This document shows, piece by piece, positions 36,501 to 49,599 of a DNA stretch of 64,000 nt. The position numbers and the translations under genes were made by a program. The stretch lies in contig OZ007506.1 in the NCBI GenBank assembly GCA_963931865.1, positions 10,169,301 to 10,233,300 on the forward strand, given 5' to 3'. The stretch is from Axinella damicornis (Eukaryota; Porifera; Demospongiae; Axinellida; Axinellidae). How positions within the stretch are numbered: position 1 is the stretch's first letter; each line of letters opens with the position of its first letter. The notes under the pieces are model-generated. The model worked only from the letters and a program-made list of their open reading frames with translations, had not been told where the DNA came from and ran no database searches.

Positions 36501-39500
36501 GCCACAACCCCACGGGGCCGGCCACGCCCCCACTGGACCGGTCACGCCCCCAGGCGATCGGCCACGCCCCCACAGGGCAGGCAAGGCCACCACTGCGCCG
36601 GCCACGCCCCCCCACCGGGCCGGCCACGCCTCCACGGGGCCGGCCACGCCCCCACGGGGCCGTCCACACTCTTACCGGGCAAGTCACGCACCCACGGGGC
36701 CGGTCACGCTTTCACGGGGTCGGCCACGCCCCTCGGGGCCGGCAACGCACCCAAGGGGCTGGCTCCGTTCCCACTGGGCCGGCCACGTCTCCACTGGGCC
36801 GACCACGCGCCAACGGAGCCGGCCACGCCCGCACGGGGCGGGTCTCGCTTGCACGGGGCGGGCCAGCCCCCACGGGGCCAGCCACGCCGGGCAGGCCACG
36901 CCCCCACGGGGCCGTTGACGTGCCAACGGGTCCGGCCCCTCCCCCACCGGGCTGGCCACGACCCCACGGGGCTGGCCACACCCCCACAGGGCCGGCCACG
37001 CCCGCACTGGGCCGGCCATGCCACAACGGGGCGGCCACACGGGGCAGACCACGCCGCCACGGGGCCAGTGACGTGCCCACGGGACCGGCTTCGCCCCCAA
37101 CGGGCTGACCACAACCCCACGGGGCCGGCCACGTGCCCAAGGGGTTGGCCACGCCGTCACAGGGCAGGTCAGGCCCCCACGGGACCGGCCACGCCCCCAC
37201 CGGGTTGGCCACGCACCCACGGGGCCGGCCACGCCCCCACGGGGCCAGCCACGCTCCCAATGGGCCGGCCACGCCCCCACGGGGCCGGCCACGCCCCCAC
37301 GTGGCCGGCCACGCCCCCACGGGGCCGGCAACGCCACCATGGGGCCGGCCACGCGCTCACGGGGCCGGCAACGCCCCCACGGAACCGGCCACGCCCCCAC
37401 AGGGCCGGAAACGACCCAACGAGGCCGGTCACGCCCCCACGTCTGCCGGCCACTCCCCCACGGGCCGGCCACGTTCCCACCGAGCCGGACACGCCCCAAC
37501 AAGGCCGGCCACGCCCCCAAGGGCCGGCCACGCGCCCTAGGAGCCGGTCACGCCCGTACGGGGCGGGCCACGCCCCCACGGGGCCAACCACGCGGGGCAG
37601 GCCACGCCCCCACGGGGCCGGCGACGTGCCCACGGGTCCGGCCCTGCTCCCACAGGGCTGGCCACGACCCCACGGGGCTGGCCACGCACCCCCGGGGCCG
37701 GCCACGCCCGCACGGGGCCGGCCACGCCCGCACGGGGCCGGCCACGCTCCCAACGGTCCGGCCACGCCTCCAACTGGCCGGCCACTCCCCCACTTGGCCG
37801 GCCACGCCCCCGCCGAGCCGGCCACGCCCCCACCGGGCCGGCCACGCCCCCACGGGCCGGCCACGCCCCCACGTAGTCGGCCACGCTCCCACGGGGCCGG
37901 CCACACCCCCACGGGGCCGGGAACTCCCCCACGGGGTCGGTCACGCCCCCACGGGCCGGCCACGCTCCCACGTAGCCGACCACGCCCCACTGTGCCTGCC
38001 ACGCCACAGCTGGGTCGGCCACAACCCCACGGGGCCGGCCACAAACCCACGGGGCAGTCCACGCCCCCAAGGGGTCGGCCACGCCCCCACAGGGCAGGCC
38101 AGGCCCCCATGGGGCCGGCCACGCCCCCATAGGGCCGGCCATGCCCCCACGGTGCCGGCCACGCCACTTCGGGGCCGGCCAAGCTCCCACCGAACCGGAT
38201 GCGCCTCTACCAGCACGGCCATGCGCCCACGGGGCCGGCAACGCCCCCACGGGGCCGACCACGCCCCCACGTGGCCGACCACGCCCCCACGGGGCGGGCC
38301 ACGCCCCCACGGGGCCGGCCACGCCCCCAAGTGGCCGGCCATACCCCCACGGGGCCAGCCACGCCCCCACAAGGCCGGCCACGCCCCCACAGGGCCAACC
38401 ACGCTCTCACCGGGCCGGTCACGCCCCCACGGGGCCGGCCACGCTTCCACGGGGCCGGCCACACCCTTCGGTGCCGGCAACGCACCCAAGGGGCCGGGTC
38501 CAACCCCGCCCCCACTGGGCTGGCCAAGACACGACGGGGCTGGCCACGCCCCCACGGGGCAGGCCACGCCCGCACGGGACTGGCCACGCCACAACCGGGA
38601 CGGCCACGCGGGGCAAGCCGCGCCCCCATGGTGCCAGCGACGTGCCCACGGGACTGGCCCCGCCCCCAACGGGCTGGTCACAACCCCACGGGTCCGGCCA
38701 CGCCCACACGGGGCCGGCCACGCCCCCAAGGGGTTGGCCACGCCCCCACAGGGCAGGCTAGGCTCCCACGGGGCCGGCCACGCCCCCACCGGGCCGGACA
38801 CACACCCACGGGGCCGGCCACGCCCCCATTGGGCCGGCAACGCCCCACGGGGCCGTCCACGCCCCCACCGGGTCGGCCACGACCCCACGGGGCCGGCCAC
38901 ACTCCCACGGGTCCGGCTACGCCCCCACGGCGCTGGCCACGCCCCTATGGGGCCGGCCACACACTCACAGGGCCGGCAACGCCCCACGGGGCCGGCCACG
39001 CCCCCACCGGGCCGGCCACGACCCCACGGGGCCGGCCACGCTTCCACGAGTATGGCCACGCCCCCACGGCGCTGGCCACGCCCCTATGGGGCCGGCCACA
39101 AACTCACGGGTCCGGCAACACCCAAACGGGGCCGGCCACGCCCCTACCGGGCCGGCCACGACCCCACGAGCCCGTCACGGCCCCACGGTTTTGGCCACTC
39201 CCCCACGGGCCGGCCACGCCCCCACCGATCCGGCCACGCCCCCACCGGGCCTGCCACGCCCCCACGAGCCGGCAACGCCCCAACATACTCGGCCACGCTC
39301 CCACGGGGCCGGCCACACCCCCACGGGCCGGGCAAGCCCCCACGGGGCCGGCAACGCCCCGACGGGGCCGGCCACGCCCCCACGGGGCCGGCCACGCCCC
39401 CACGGGGCCTTCCACGCCACTGCTGGGTCGGCCACAACCCCACGGGGCCGGCCACGCCCCTACGGGACCGGCCACGCCCCCAGGCGTTCGGCCACGCCCC

Positions 39501-40994
39501 CACAGAGCAGGCCAGGCCACCACTGCGCCGGACACGCCACCCCACCGGCCACGCCCCCACGGGGCCGGCCACGCGCCCACGGGGCCGTCCACACTCTCAC
39601 CGGGCAGGTCACGCACCCACGGGGCCGTTCACGCTTCCACGGGGCCGGCCACGCCCCTCGGGGCCGGCAACGCACCCAAGGGGCCGGCTCCGCCCCCACT
39701 GGACCGGCCACGTCTCCACTGGGCCGACCACGCGCCCACGGAGCCGGCCACGCCCGCACGGGGCGGGTCTCGCCCGCACGGGGCTGGTCTCGCCCGCACG
39801 GGGCGGGCCAGCCCCCACGGGGCCAGCCACGCGGGGCAGGCCACGCCCCCACGGGGCCGTTGACGTGCCAACGGGTCCGGCCCCGCCCCCACCTGGCTGG
39901 CCATAAACCCACGGGGCTGGCCACACCCCCACAAGGCCGGCCACGCCCGCACTGGGCCGGCCATGCCAATACGGGGCCGGCCACGCGGGGCAGACCACGC
40001 CAACACGGGGCCAGTGACGTGCCCACGGGACCGGCTCCGCCCCCAACGGGCTGACCACAACCCCACGGGGATCGGCCACGCTCCCACGGGGCCGGCCACG
40101 TCCCCAAGGGGTTGGCCACGCCGCCACAGGGCTGGCCAGGTCCCCACGGGACCGGCCACGCCCCCACCGGGTTGGCCACGCACCCACGTGGCCGGCCACG
40201 CCCCACGGGGACGGCAACGCCCCCACGGGGCCAGCCACGCTCCCACCAGGCCGGCCACGCCCCCACGGGGCCGGCCACACCCCCACGGGGCCGGCCACGC
40301 CCCCACGGGGCCGGCCACGCCCCCTTGGGGCCGGCCACGCGCTCACGGGGCCGGCAACGCCCCCACGGGACCGGCCAAGCCCACACCGGGCCGGAAACGA
40401 CCCCACGAGGCCGGCCACGCCCCCACGCTGCAGGCCACTCCCCCACGGGCCGGCCACGCCCCCACCGAGCCGGACACGCCCCAACAAGGCCGGCCACGCC
40501 CCCAAGGGCCGGCTACGCCCCAACGTGGTCGGCAAGCCCCCACGGGGCCGGCCACACCCCCACGGGGCCGGGCAAGCCCCTACGGGGCCAGCCACGCCCC
40601 CACGGGGCCGGCCACGCTCTCACTGGACCGGTCACACCCCCACGAGGTTGACCACGCTTCCACGGGGCCGGCAACACCCCTAGGGGCCAGTAACGCACCC
40701 AAGGGGCCGGCTCCGCCCCCACTGGGTCGGCCACGTCACTACTTGGCCGGCCACGCGCCCACGGAGCCGGTCACGCCTGCACGGGGCGGGCCACGCCCCC
40801 ACGGGGCCAACCACGCAGGGCAGGCCACGCCCCCACGGGGCCGGTGACGTGCCCATGGGTCCGGCCCCGCTCCCACAGGGCTGGCCACGACCCCACGGGG
40901 CTGGCCACGCACCCACGGGGCCGGCCACGCCCGCACGGGGCCGGCCATGCCACAACGGGGCCGGCCACGCGGGGCAGGCCACGCCCCCACGGGG

Positions 40995-43900
40995 CCAGTG
41001 ACATGCCAACGGGACCGGCTCCGCCCCCAACGGGCTGGCAACGAACCCACGGGGCCGGCCACGCCCCCAAGGGGTTGGCCACGCTTCCACAGGGCAGGCC
41101 AGGCCCCCACGGGGCCGGCCACGCCCCCACCGGGTTGGCCACGCACCCACAAGGCCGGCCACGCCCCCACGGGGCCGGCAACGCCCACACGGGGCCGGCC
41201 ACGCCCCCACCGGGCCGGCCACGCCCCCACAGGGTTGACCACGCACCCAAGGGGCCGGCCACGCCCCCATGGGGCCGGCCACGCACTCACGGGGCCGGCA
41301 ACGCCCCCACGGGGCCGGCCACGCCCTCACCGGGCCTGACACGACCCCACGAAGCCGGCCACGCCCCCACGGTGCCGGCCACTCCCCCACGGGCCGGCCA
41401 CGACCCCACGGGCCGGCCACTCTCCAACGTGCTCAGCCACGCCCCCACGGGGCCGGCAACACCCCCACGTGGCCGGGAACGCCCCTACGGGGCCGGCCAC
41501 GCACCCACGGGGCCGGCCACGCACCCACGGGGCCGGCCACACCCCCACGGGGCCTGCCACGCCTCCGCTGGGTCGGCCACAACCCCACGGGGCCGGCCAC
41601 GCCCCCTGGGGGCGGCCACACCCCCAAGGGATCGGCCACGCCCCCACAGGGCAGGCCAGGCCCCCACGGGGCCGGCCACGCCCCCCCACCGGGCCGGCCA
41701 CGCCCCCACGGGGCCGGCCACGCCCCCACGAATCCGGCAACGCTCCCACGGGGCCAGCCACGCCCCCATTGAGCCGGCTACGCCCCTACCGGTCCGGCCA
41801 CCCCCCCACCGTACCGGCCACGCCCCCACGGGGCCGGCTACGCCCCCACGGGGCCGGCCACGCCCCCACGGGGCCGGCCACGCCCCCTCGGGGCCGGCCA
41901 CGCTCTCACCCGGACGGTCACGCCCCCACTGGGCCAGCCAACCTTCCACAGGGCCGGCCACGCCCCCACGGGGCCGGCAACGCACCCAAGGGGCCGGCTC
42001 CGCCCCCACGATGCCGGCCACGTCACCACTGGGCCGGCCACGCACCCACGGGGCCGGCCACGCCCGCACGGGGCCGGCCATACCACAACGGGGCCGGCCA
42101 CGCGGGGCAGGCCACGCCCCCACGGGGCCAGTGACATGCCAACGGGACCGGCTCCGCCCCCAACGGGCTGGCAACGAACCCACGGGGCCGGCCACGCCCC
42201 CAAGGGGTTGGCCACGCTTCCACAGGGCAGGCCAGGCCCCCACGGGGCCGGCCACGCCCCCACCGGGTTGGCCACGCACCCACGGGGCCGGCCACGCCCC
42301 CACGGGGCCGGCAACGCCCCCACGGGGCCGGCCACGCCCCCACCGGGCCGGCCACGCCCCCACAGGGTTGACCACGCACCCACGGGGCCGGCCACGCCCC
42401 CATGGGGCCGGCCACGCACTCACGGGGCCGGCAACGCCCCCACGGGGCCGGCCACGCCCTCACCGGGCCTGACACGACCCCACGAAGCCGGCCACGCCCC
42501 CACGGTGCCGGCCACTCCCCCACGGGCCGGCCACGACCCCACGGACCGGCCCCTCTCCAACGTGCTCGGCCACGCCCCCACGGGGCCGGCAACACCCCCA
42601 CGTGGCCGGGAACGCCCCTACGGGGCCGGCCACGCACCCACGGGGCCGGCCACGCACCCACGGGGCCGGCCACACCCCCACGGGGCCTGCCACGCCTCCG
42701 CTGGGTCGGCCACAACCCCACGGGGCCGGCCACGCCCCCTGGGGGCGGCCACACCCCCAAGGGATCGGCCACGCACCCACAGGGCAGGCCAGGCCCCCAC
42801 GGGGCCGGCCACGCCCCCCACCGGGCCGGCCACGCCCCCACGGGGCCGGCAACGCCCCCACGAATCCGGCAACGCTCCCACGGGGCCAGCCACGCCCCCA
42901 TTGAGCCGGCTACGCCCCTACCGGTCCGGCCACCCCCCTACCGTACCGGCCACGCCCCCACGGGGCCGGCTACGCCCCCACGGGGCCGGCCACGCCCCCA
43001 CGGGGCCGGCCACGCCCCCTCGGGGCCGGCCACGCTCTCACCCGGACGGTCACGCCCCCACTGGGCCAGCCACACTTCCACAGGGCCGGCCACGCCCCCA
43101 CGGGGCCGGCAACGCACCCAAGGGGCCGGCTCCGCCCCCACGAGGCCGGCCACGTCACCACTGGGCCGGCCATGCGCCTACGGAGCCGGCCACGCCCGTT
43201 CGTGGCCGTCCACGCCCCCACGGGGCCGTCCATGCGGGGCAGTCCACGCCCCCATTTTGCCGGCGACGTACCCACGGGTCCGGCCCCGCCCACACCGGGC
43301 TGGCCACGACCCAACGGGGCTGGTCATGCCCCCACGGGGCCGGTAACGTGCGCACGGGGCCGGCCACGCCCCCTCGGGGCAGGCCACGCGGGGCAGGCCA
43401 CGCCCCCACGGGGCCGGCTATGCCCCCACAAGTCCGGCAACGCCCCCACGGGGCCGGCCACGCCCCCACGGTATTGGCCACTCCCCCACGGGCCGGCCAC
43501 GACCCCACCGAGCCGGACACGCCCCCACTGGGCCGGCCACGCCCCCACGGGCCGGCCACTCCCCAACGTGCTCGGCCACGCCCCCACGGGGCCGGCCACA
43601 CCCTCACGGGGCCGGGAACGCCCCTACGGGGCCGACAACGCACCCACGGGGCCGGCCACGCCCCCACGGGGCCGGCCACATCCCCACGGGGCCTGCCACG
43701 CCTCCGCTGGGTCTGCCACAACCCCACGGGGCCGGCCACGCCCCCTGGGGCGGCCACACCCCCAAGGGATCGGCCACGCCCCCACAGGGCAGGCCAGGCC
43801 CCCACGGGGCCGGCCACGCCCCCCACCGGGCCGGCCACGCACCCACGGGGCCGGCCACGCCCCCACGATTCCGGCAACGCTCCCACGGGGCCAGCCACGC

Positions 43901-44240
43901 CCCCATTGAGCCGGCTACGCCCCTACCGGTCCGGCCACCCCCACCGTACCGGCCACGCCCCCACGGGGCCGGCTACGCCGCCACGGGGCCGGCCACGCCC
44001 CCACGGGGCCGGCCACGCCCCCTCGGGGCCGGCCACGCTCTCACCCGGACGGTCACGCCCCCACTGGGCCGGCCACACTTCCACAGGGCTGGCCACGCCC
44101 CCACGGGGCCGGCAACGCACCCAAGGGGCCGGCTCCGCCCCCACGAGGCCGGCCACGTCACCACTTGGCCGGCCACGCGCCTACGGAGCCGGTCACGCCC
44201 GTACGGGGCCGGCCACGCCTCCACGGGGCCGTCCATGCGG
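40995..44240 (-). repeat. Higher-order repeat of about 1.0-1.13 kb (three copies)
   Basis: Copies start near 40995, 42128 and 43250. The landmark cagtgacatgccaacgggac recurs with an offset of 1,133 bp. The landmark cccccattgagccggctacg occurs near 41767, 42897 and 43909 (offsets about 1,130 and 1,012). Copies two and three both carry the acgcccccattttgccggcg variant, near 43250 and 44245. Long identical stretches between copies one and two indicate recent duplication. Confidence 0.75.
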
Positions 44241-44639
44241 GGCAGGCCACGCCCCCATTTTGCCGGCGACGTACCCACGGGTCCGGCCCCGCCCCCACCG
44301 GGCTGGCCACGACCCCACGGGGCTAGCCATGCCCTAACGGGGCCGGTAACGTGCGCACGGGGCCGGCCACGCCCCCACGGGGCCGGCCACGCGGGGCAGG
44401 CCACGCCCCCACGGGGCCGGCAATGCCCCCACGGGTCCGGCAACGCCCCCACGGGGCCGGCCACGCCCCCACCGAGCCGGCTACGCCCCTTCCTGTTCGT
44501 CCACGCCCCCACGGGGCCAGCCACGGCCCCACGGGGCCGGCCAAGCCCCCACGGGGCCGGCCACGCCCCCACGGGGCCGGCCACGCCCCCACGGGGCCGG
44601 CCACGCCCCACGGGGCCGGCCACGCCCTCACAGGGCCGG

Positions 44640-47600
44640 TCACAACCCCACGGGGCCAGCCATTCTTCCACGGGGCCGGCCACGCCCCGACGGGGCCGGC
44701 AACGTACCCAAGAGGCCGGCTACGCCCCCACGGGGCCGGCCACGTCACCACTGGGCCGGCTACGCACCCACGGAGCCGGTCACGCCCGCACGGGGCCTGC
44801 CACGCCCCCACGGGGCTGGCCACGCGAGGCAGGCCACGCCCCCACGGGCCGGCGACGTGCCCACGGGTCCGGCCCCGCCCCCACCCTCCTGGCCACGACC
44901 CCACAGGGCTGGCCACGCCCCCACGGGGCCGGCCACGCGCGCACGGGGCCGGCCACACCGCCACGGGGCCGGCCACGTGGGGCAGGCCGAGCCCCCATGG
45001 GGCCGGCCATGCCCCCACGGGGCCGGCAATTCACCCACGGGGCGGGCCACGCCCCAACCGAGCCGGCTACGCCCCTACCGGTTCGGCCACGCCCCCACGG
45101 GGCCGGGTACGCCCCCACGGGGCCGGCCACGCCTCCACGGGGCCGGCCACGCCCCAACCGGGCCGGCCACGCCCCCACGGGGCAGGCCACGCCCCCACGG
45201 GGCCGGCCACGCCCTCACCGAGCCGGTCATGCCCCCACGGGGCCGGCTACGCGGGGCAGGCCACGCCCCCACGGGGCCGGCTACGCGGGAAGGCGACGCC
45301 CCCACGGGGCCAGCAACGTGCCCACGGGTCCGGCCCCGCCCCCACCGGGCTGGCCACAACCCCATTGGGCCGGAGAAGCCCCCAAGGGGCCGGTCACGCC
45401 CCCACGGGTTTGGAAACGCCCCCACGGGGCCGGCCACGCACACACCGACCCAGCTACGCCCACACCGGTCGGGGCACCCTCCCACGGGGCTGGCCACGCC
45501 CCCACGGGGCGGTCACGTGGGGCAGGCCACGCCCCCACGGGGCCGGCCAGGCCCCCACCGACCCGGCTACGCCGCTAACGGTTCGTCCACGCCCCCACGG
45601 GGCCGGCCACGGCCACACGGGGCCGGCCACGCCCCCACGGGGCCGGCCACACCCCCACCGGGCCGGCTACGCCCCCACGGGGACGGCCACGCCACACGGG
45701 GCCGGCCACGCCCTCACAGGGCCGGTCATAACCCCACTGGTCCAGCCATTCTTCCACGGGGCCGGCCACGCCCCGTCGGGGCCGGCAACGTACCCAAGAG
45801 GCCGGCTACGCCCCCACGGGGCCGGCCACGTCACCACTGGGCCGGCCACGCACCCACGGAGCCGGCCACGCCCGCACGGGGCCGGCCACGCCACCATGGG
45901 GCCGGCCACGCGAGGCAGGGCACGCCCCCACGGGGCCAACGACGTGCCCACGGGTCCGGCCCCGCCCCCAACTTGCTGGCCACGACCCCACGGGGCTGGC
46001 CACGCCCCCACGGGGCCGGCCACGTGCGCACGGGGCCGGCCACACCCCCACGGGGCCGGCCACGTTGGGCAGGCCGAGCCCCCAGGCGGCCGGCCATGCC
46101 CCCACTTGGCCGTCAATTCACCCACGGGGCGGGCAACGCCCCTACCGAGCCGGCTATGCCCCTACCGGTCCGGCCACGCCCCCACGGGGCCGGATACGCC
46201 CCCACGGACCGACCACGCCCCCACGGGGCTGGCCACGCCCCAACCGGGCTGGCCACGCCCCCACGGGGCCGGCCACGCCCGCACGGAACCGGCCACGTCC
46301 CCACGGGGCTGGCTACGCGAGGCAGGCAACGCCCCCACGGGGCCAGCAACGTGCCCACGGGTCCGGCCCCGCCCCCATCGGGCTGGCCACAACCCCATGG
46401 GGCCGGACAAGCCCCCAAGGGGCCGGTCACCCCCCCACGGGGCCGGCCACGCCCACACCGACCCGGCTACGCCCCAACCGGTCCGGGCACGCCCCAAAGG
46501 GGCTGGCCACGCCCCCACGGGACCGGCCACGCCTTCACCGAGCCGGCTACGCCACTACCGGTTCGTCCACGCCCTCACCGGGCCGGCCACGGCCCCACGG
46601 GGCCGGCCAGGCCCCCACTGGGCCGGCCACGCCCCCACCGGGCCGGCCACGCCCCCACGGGGCCGGCCACGCCCCACGGGGCCGCTCACGCCCTCTCCGG
46701 GCTGGTCACGCCCCCACGGGGCCAGCCATTTTTCTACGGGGCCGGCTACGCCCCGACGGGGCCGGCAACGTACCCAAGCGGCCGGCCACGCCCCCGCGGG
46801 GCCGGCCACATCACCACTGGGCCGGCCACGCACCCACGGAGCCGGCCACGCCCGCACATGGCCTGCCACGCCCCCACGGGGCCGGCCACGCGGGGCTGGC
46901 CACGCCCCCACGGGGCCGGCGACGTGCCCACGGGTCCGGCCCCGCCCCCACCTGGCTGCCCACGACCCCACGGGAATGGCAACGCCCCCACGGGCCGACC
47001 ACGCCCCCACCGAGCCGGTTACGCCCCCACCGGTTCGGCCACGTGCGCACGGGGCCGGCCACGTCCCCACTGGGGCGGCCAGGCGAGGCAGGCCACGCCC
47101 CCACGGGGCCGGCTATGCCCCCACGGGGCCGGCAATGCCCCCACGGGGCCGGCCACGCTCCCACCGAGCCGGCTACGCCCCTACCGGTTCGTCCACGCCC
47201 CCACGGGGCCGGCCACGGCCCCACGGGGCCGGCAACGCCCCCACGGGGCCGGCCATGCCCCCACTAGGTCGGCCATGCCCCCACGGGGACGGCCACGCCC
47301 CCACGAGGCCGGCCTCGTCCCCACGGGGCCGGCCACGCCCCCACGGGGCCGGCCATGCCCCCACCGGGACGGCCACGCCCCCACGGGGCCGGCCACGCCC
47401 CACGGGGCCGGCCACGCCCCGACGGGGCCGGCAACGTACCCAAGAGGCCGGCTACGCCCCCACGGGGCCGGCCACGTCACCACTGGGCCGGCCACGCACC
47501 CACGGAGCCGGCCACGCCCGCACGGGGCCGGCCACGCCACCACGGGGCCGGCCACGCGAGGCAGGCCACGCCCCACGGGGCCGACGACGCGCGCACGGGG

Positions 47601-49300
47601 CCGGCCACACCCCCACGGGGCCGGCCACGTGGGGCAGGCCGAGCCCCCATGCGGCCGGCCATGCCCCCACTTGGCCGGCAATTCACCCACGGGGCGGGCA
47701 ACGCCCCTACCGTGCCGGCTACGCCCCTACCGGTCCGGCCACGCCCCCACGGGGCCGGATACGCCCCCACGGACCGACCACGCCCCCACGGGGCCGGCCA
47801 CACCCCAACCGGGCCGGCCACGCCCCCACGGGGCCGGCCACGCCTGCACGGGACCGGCCACGTCCCCACGGGGCCGGCTACGCGGGGCAGGCAACGCCCC
47901 CACGAGGCCGGCAACATGCCCACGGGTCCGGCCCCGCCCCCACCGGGCTGGCCACAACCCCATGGGGCCGGACAAGCCCCCAAGGGGCCGGTCACCCCCC
48001 CACGGGTCTGGAAACGCCCCCACGGGGCCGGCCACGCCACACCGACCCGGCTACGCCCCAACCGGTCCGGGCACGCCCCAAAGGGGCTGGCCACGCCCCC
48101 ACGGGGCCGGCCACGCCCCCACCGAGCCGGCTACGCCACTACCGGTTCGTTCACGCCCTCACCGGGCTGGCCACGGCCCCACGGGGCCGGCCACGCCCCC
48201 ACGGGGCCGGACACGCTCCCACCGGGCCGGCCACGCCCCCACGGAGCCGGCCACGCTCCACGGGGCCGTTCACGCCCTCTCCGGGCCGGTCACGTCCCCA
48301 CGGGGCCAGCCATTTTTCCACGGGGCCGGCAACGTACCCAAGCGGCCGGCCACGCCCCCGCGGGGCCGGCCACATCACCACTGGGCCGGCCACGCACCCA
48401 CGGAGCCGGCCACGCCCGCACAGGGCCTGCCACGCCCCCACGGGGCCGGCCACGCGGGGCTGGCCACGCCCCCACAAGGCCGGCGACGTGACCACGGGTC
48501 CGGCCCCGCCCCCACCTGGCTGGCCACGACCCCACGGGACTGGCAACGCCCCCACGGGGCCGACCACGCCCCCACCGAGCCGGTTACGCCCCCACCGGTC
48601 CGGCCACGTGCGCACGGGGCCGGCCACGCCCCCACTGGGGCGGCCAGGCGGGGCAGGACACGCCCCCACGGGGCCGGCTATGCCCCCACGGGGCCGGGAA
48701 TGCCCCCACTGAGCCGGCCACGCTCCCACCGAGCCGGCTACGCCCCTACCGGTTCGTCCACGCCCCCACAGGGCCGGCCACGGCCCCACGGGGCCGGCAA
48801 CGCCCCCACGGGGCCGGCCATGCCCCCACTAGGCCGGCCATGCCCCCACGGGGCCGGCCACGCCCCCACGGGGCCGGCCACGTCCCCACGGGGCCGGCCA
48901 CGCCCCCACGGGGCCGGCCATGCCCCCACCGGGACGGCCACGCCCCCACGGGGTCGGCCACGCCCCAAGGGGCCGGCCACGCCCTCATCGGGCCGGTCAT
49001 GCCCCCACGGGGCCAGCCATTCTTCCACGGGGCCGGCCACGCCCCGACGGGGCCGGCGACGTATCCAAGGGGCCGGCTACGCCCCCACGGGGCCCGCCAC
49101 GTCACCACTGGGCCGGCCACGCACCCACGGAGCCGGCCACGCCCGCACGGGGCCTGCCACGCCCCCACGGGTCCAGTCACGCGAGGTAGGCCACGCCCCA
49201 ACGGGGCCGGCGACGTGCCCACGGGTCCGGCCCCGCCCCCACCTGGCTGGCCACGACCCCCGGGGCTGGCAACGCCCCCACGGGCCGGCCACACGTGCAC
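44640..49300 (-). repeat. Higher-order block marked by an A/T-containing variant unit
   Basis: The variant ccagccattcttccacgggg (or ccatttttccacgggg), followed by gacggggccggcaacgtaccc, occurs near 44650, 45748, 46726, 48310 and 49015, giving spacings of about 0.7-1.6 kb. Between these marks the order of other variants (cacgtggggcaggccgagcc, ctaccggttcgtccacgcc) is partly conserved. This is a multi-copy, moderately diverged higher-order repeat specific to arm 2. Confidence 0.6.
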
Positions 49301-49599
49301 GGGGCCGGCCACGCCCCCACGGGGCCGGTCACGTGTGGCAGGCCACGCCCCCATGGGGCCGGCCATGCCCCCACGGGGCCGGCAATGCCCCCACGGGGCG
49401 GGCCACGCCCCCACCGAGCCGGCTACGCCCCTACCGGTCCGGCCACGCCCCCACGGGGCCGGCCACGACCCCACGGGGCCGGCCACGCCCCCACGGGTCC
49501 GGCCACTCCCCAACCGGGCCGGCCACGCCCCCACGGGACAGGTCACGCCCCCACGGGGCCGGCCACGCCCTCACCGGGCCGCCACGACCCCACATGGCT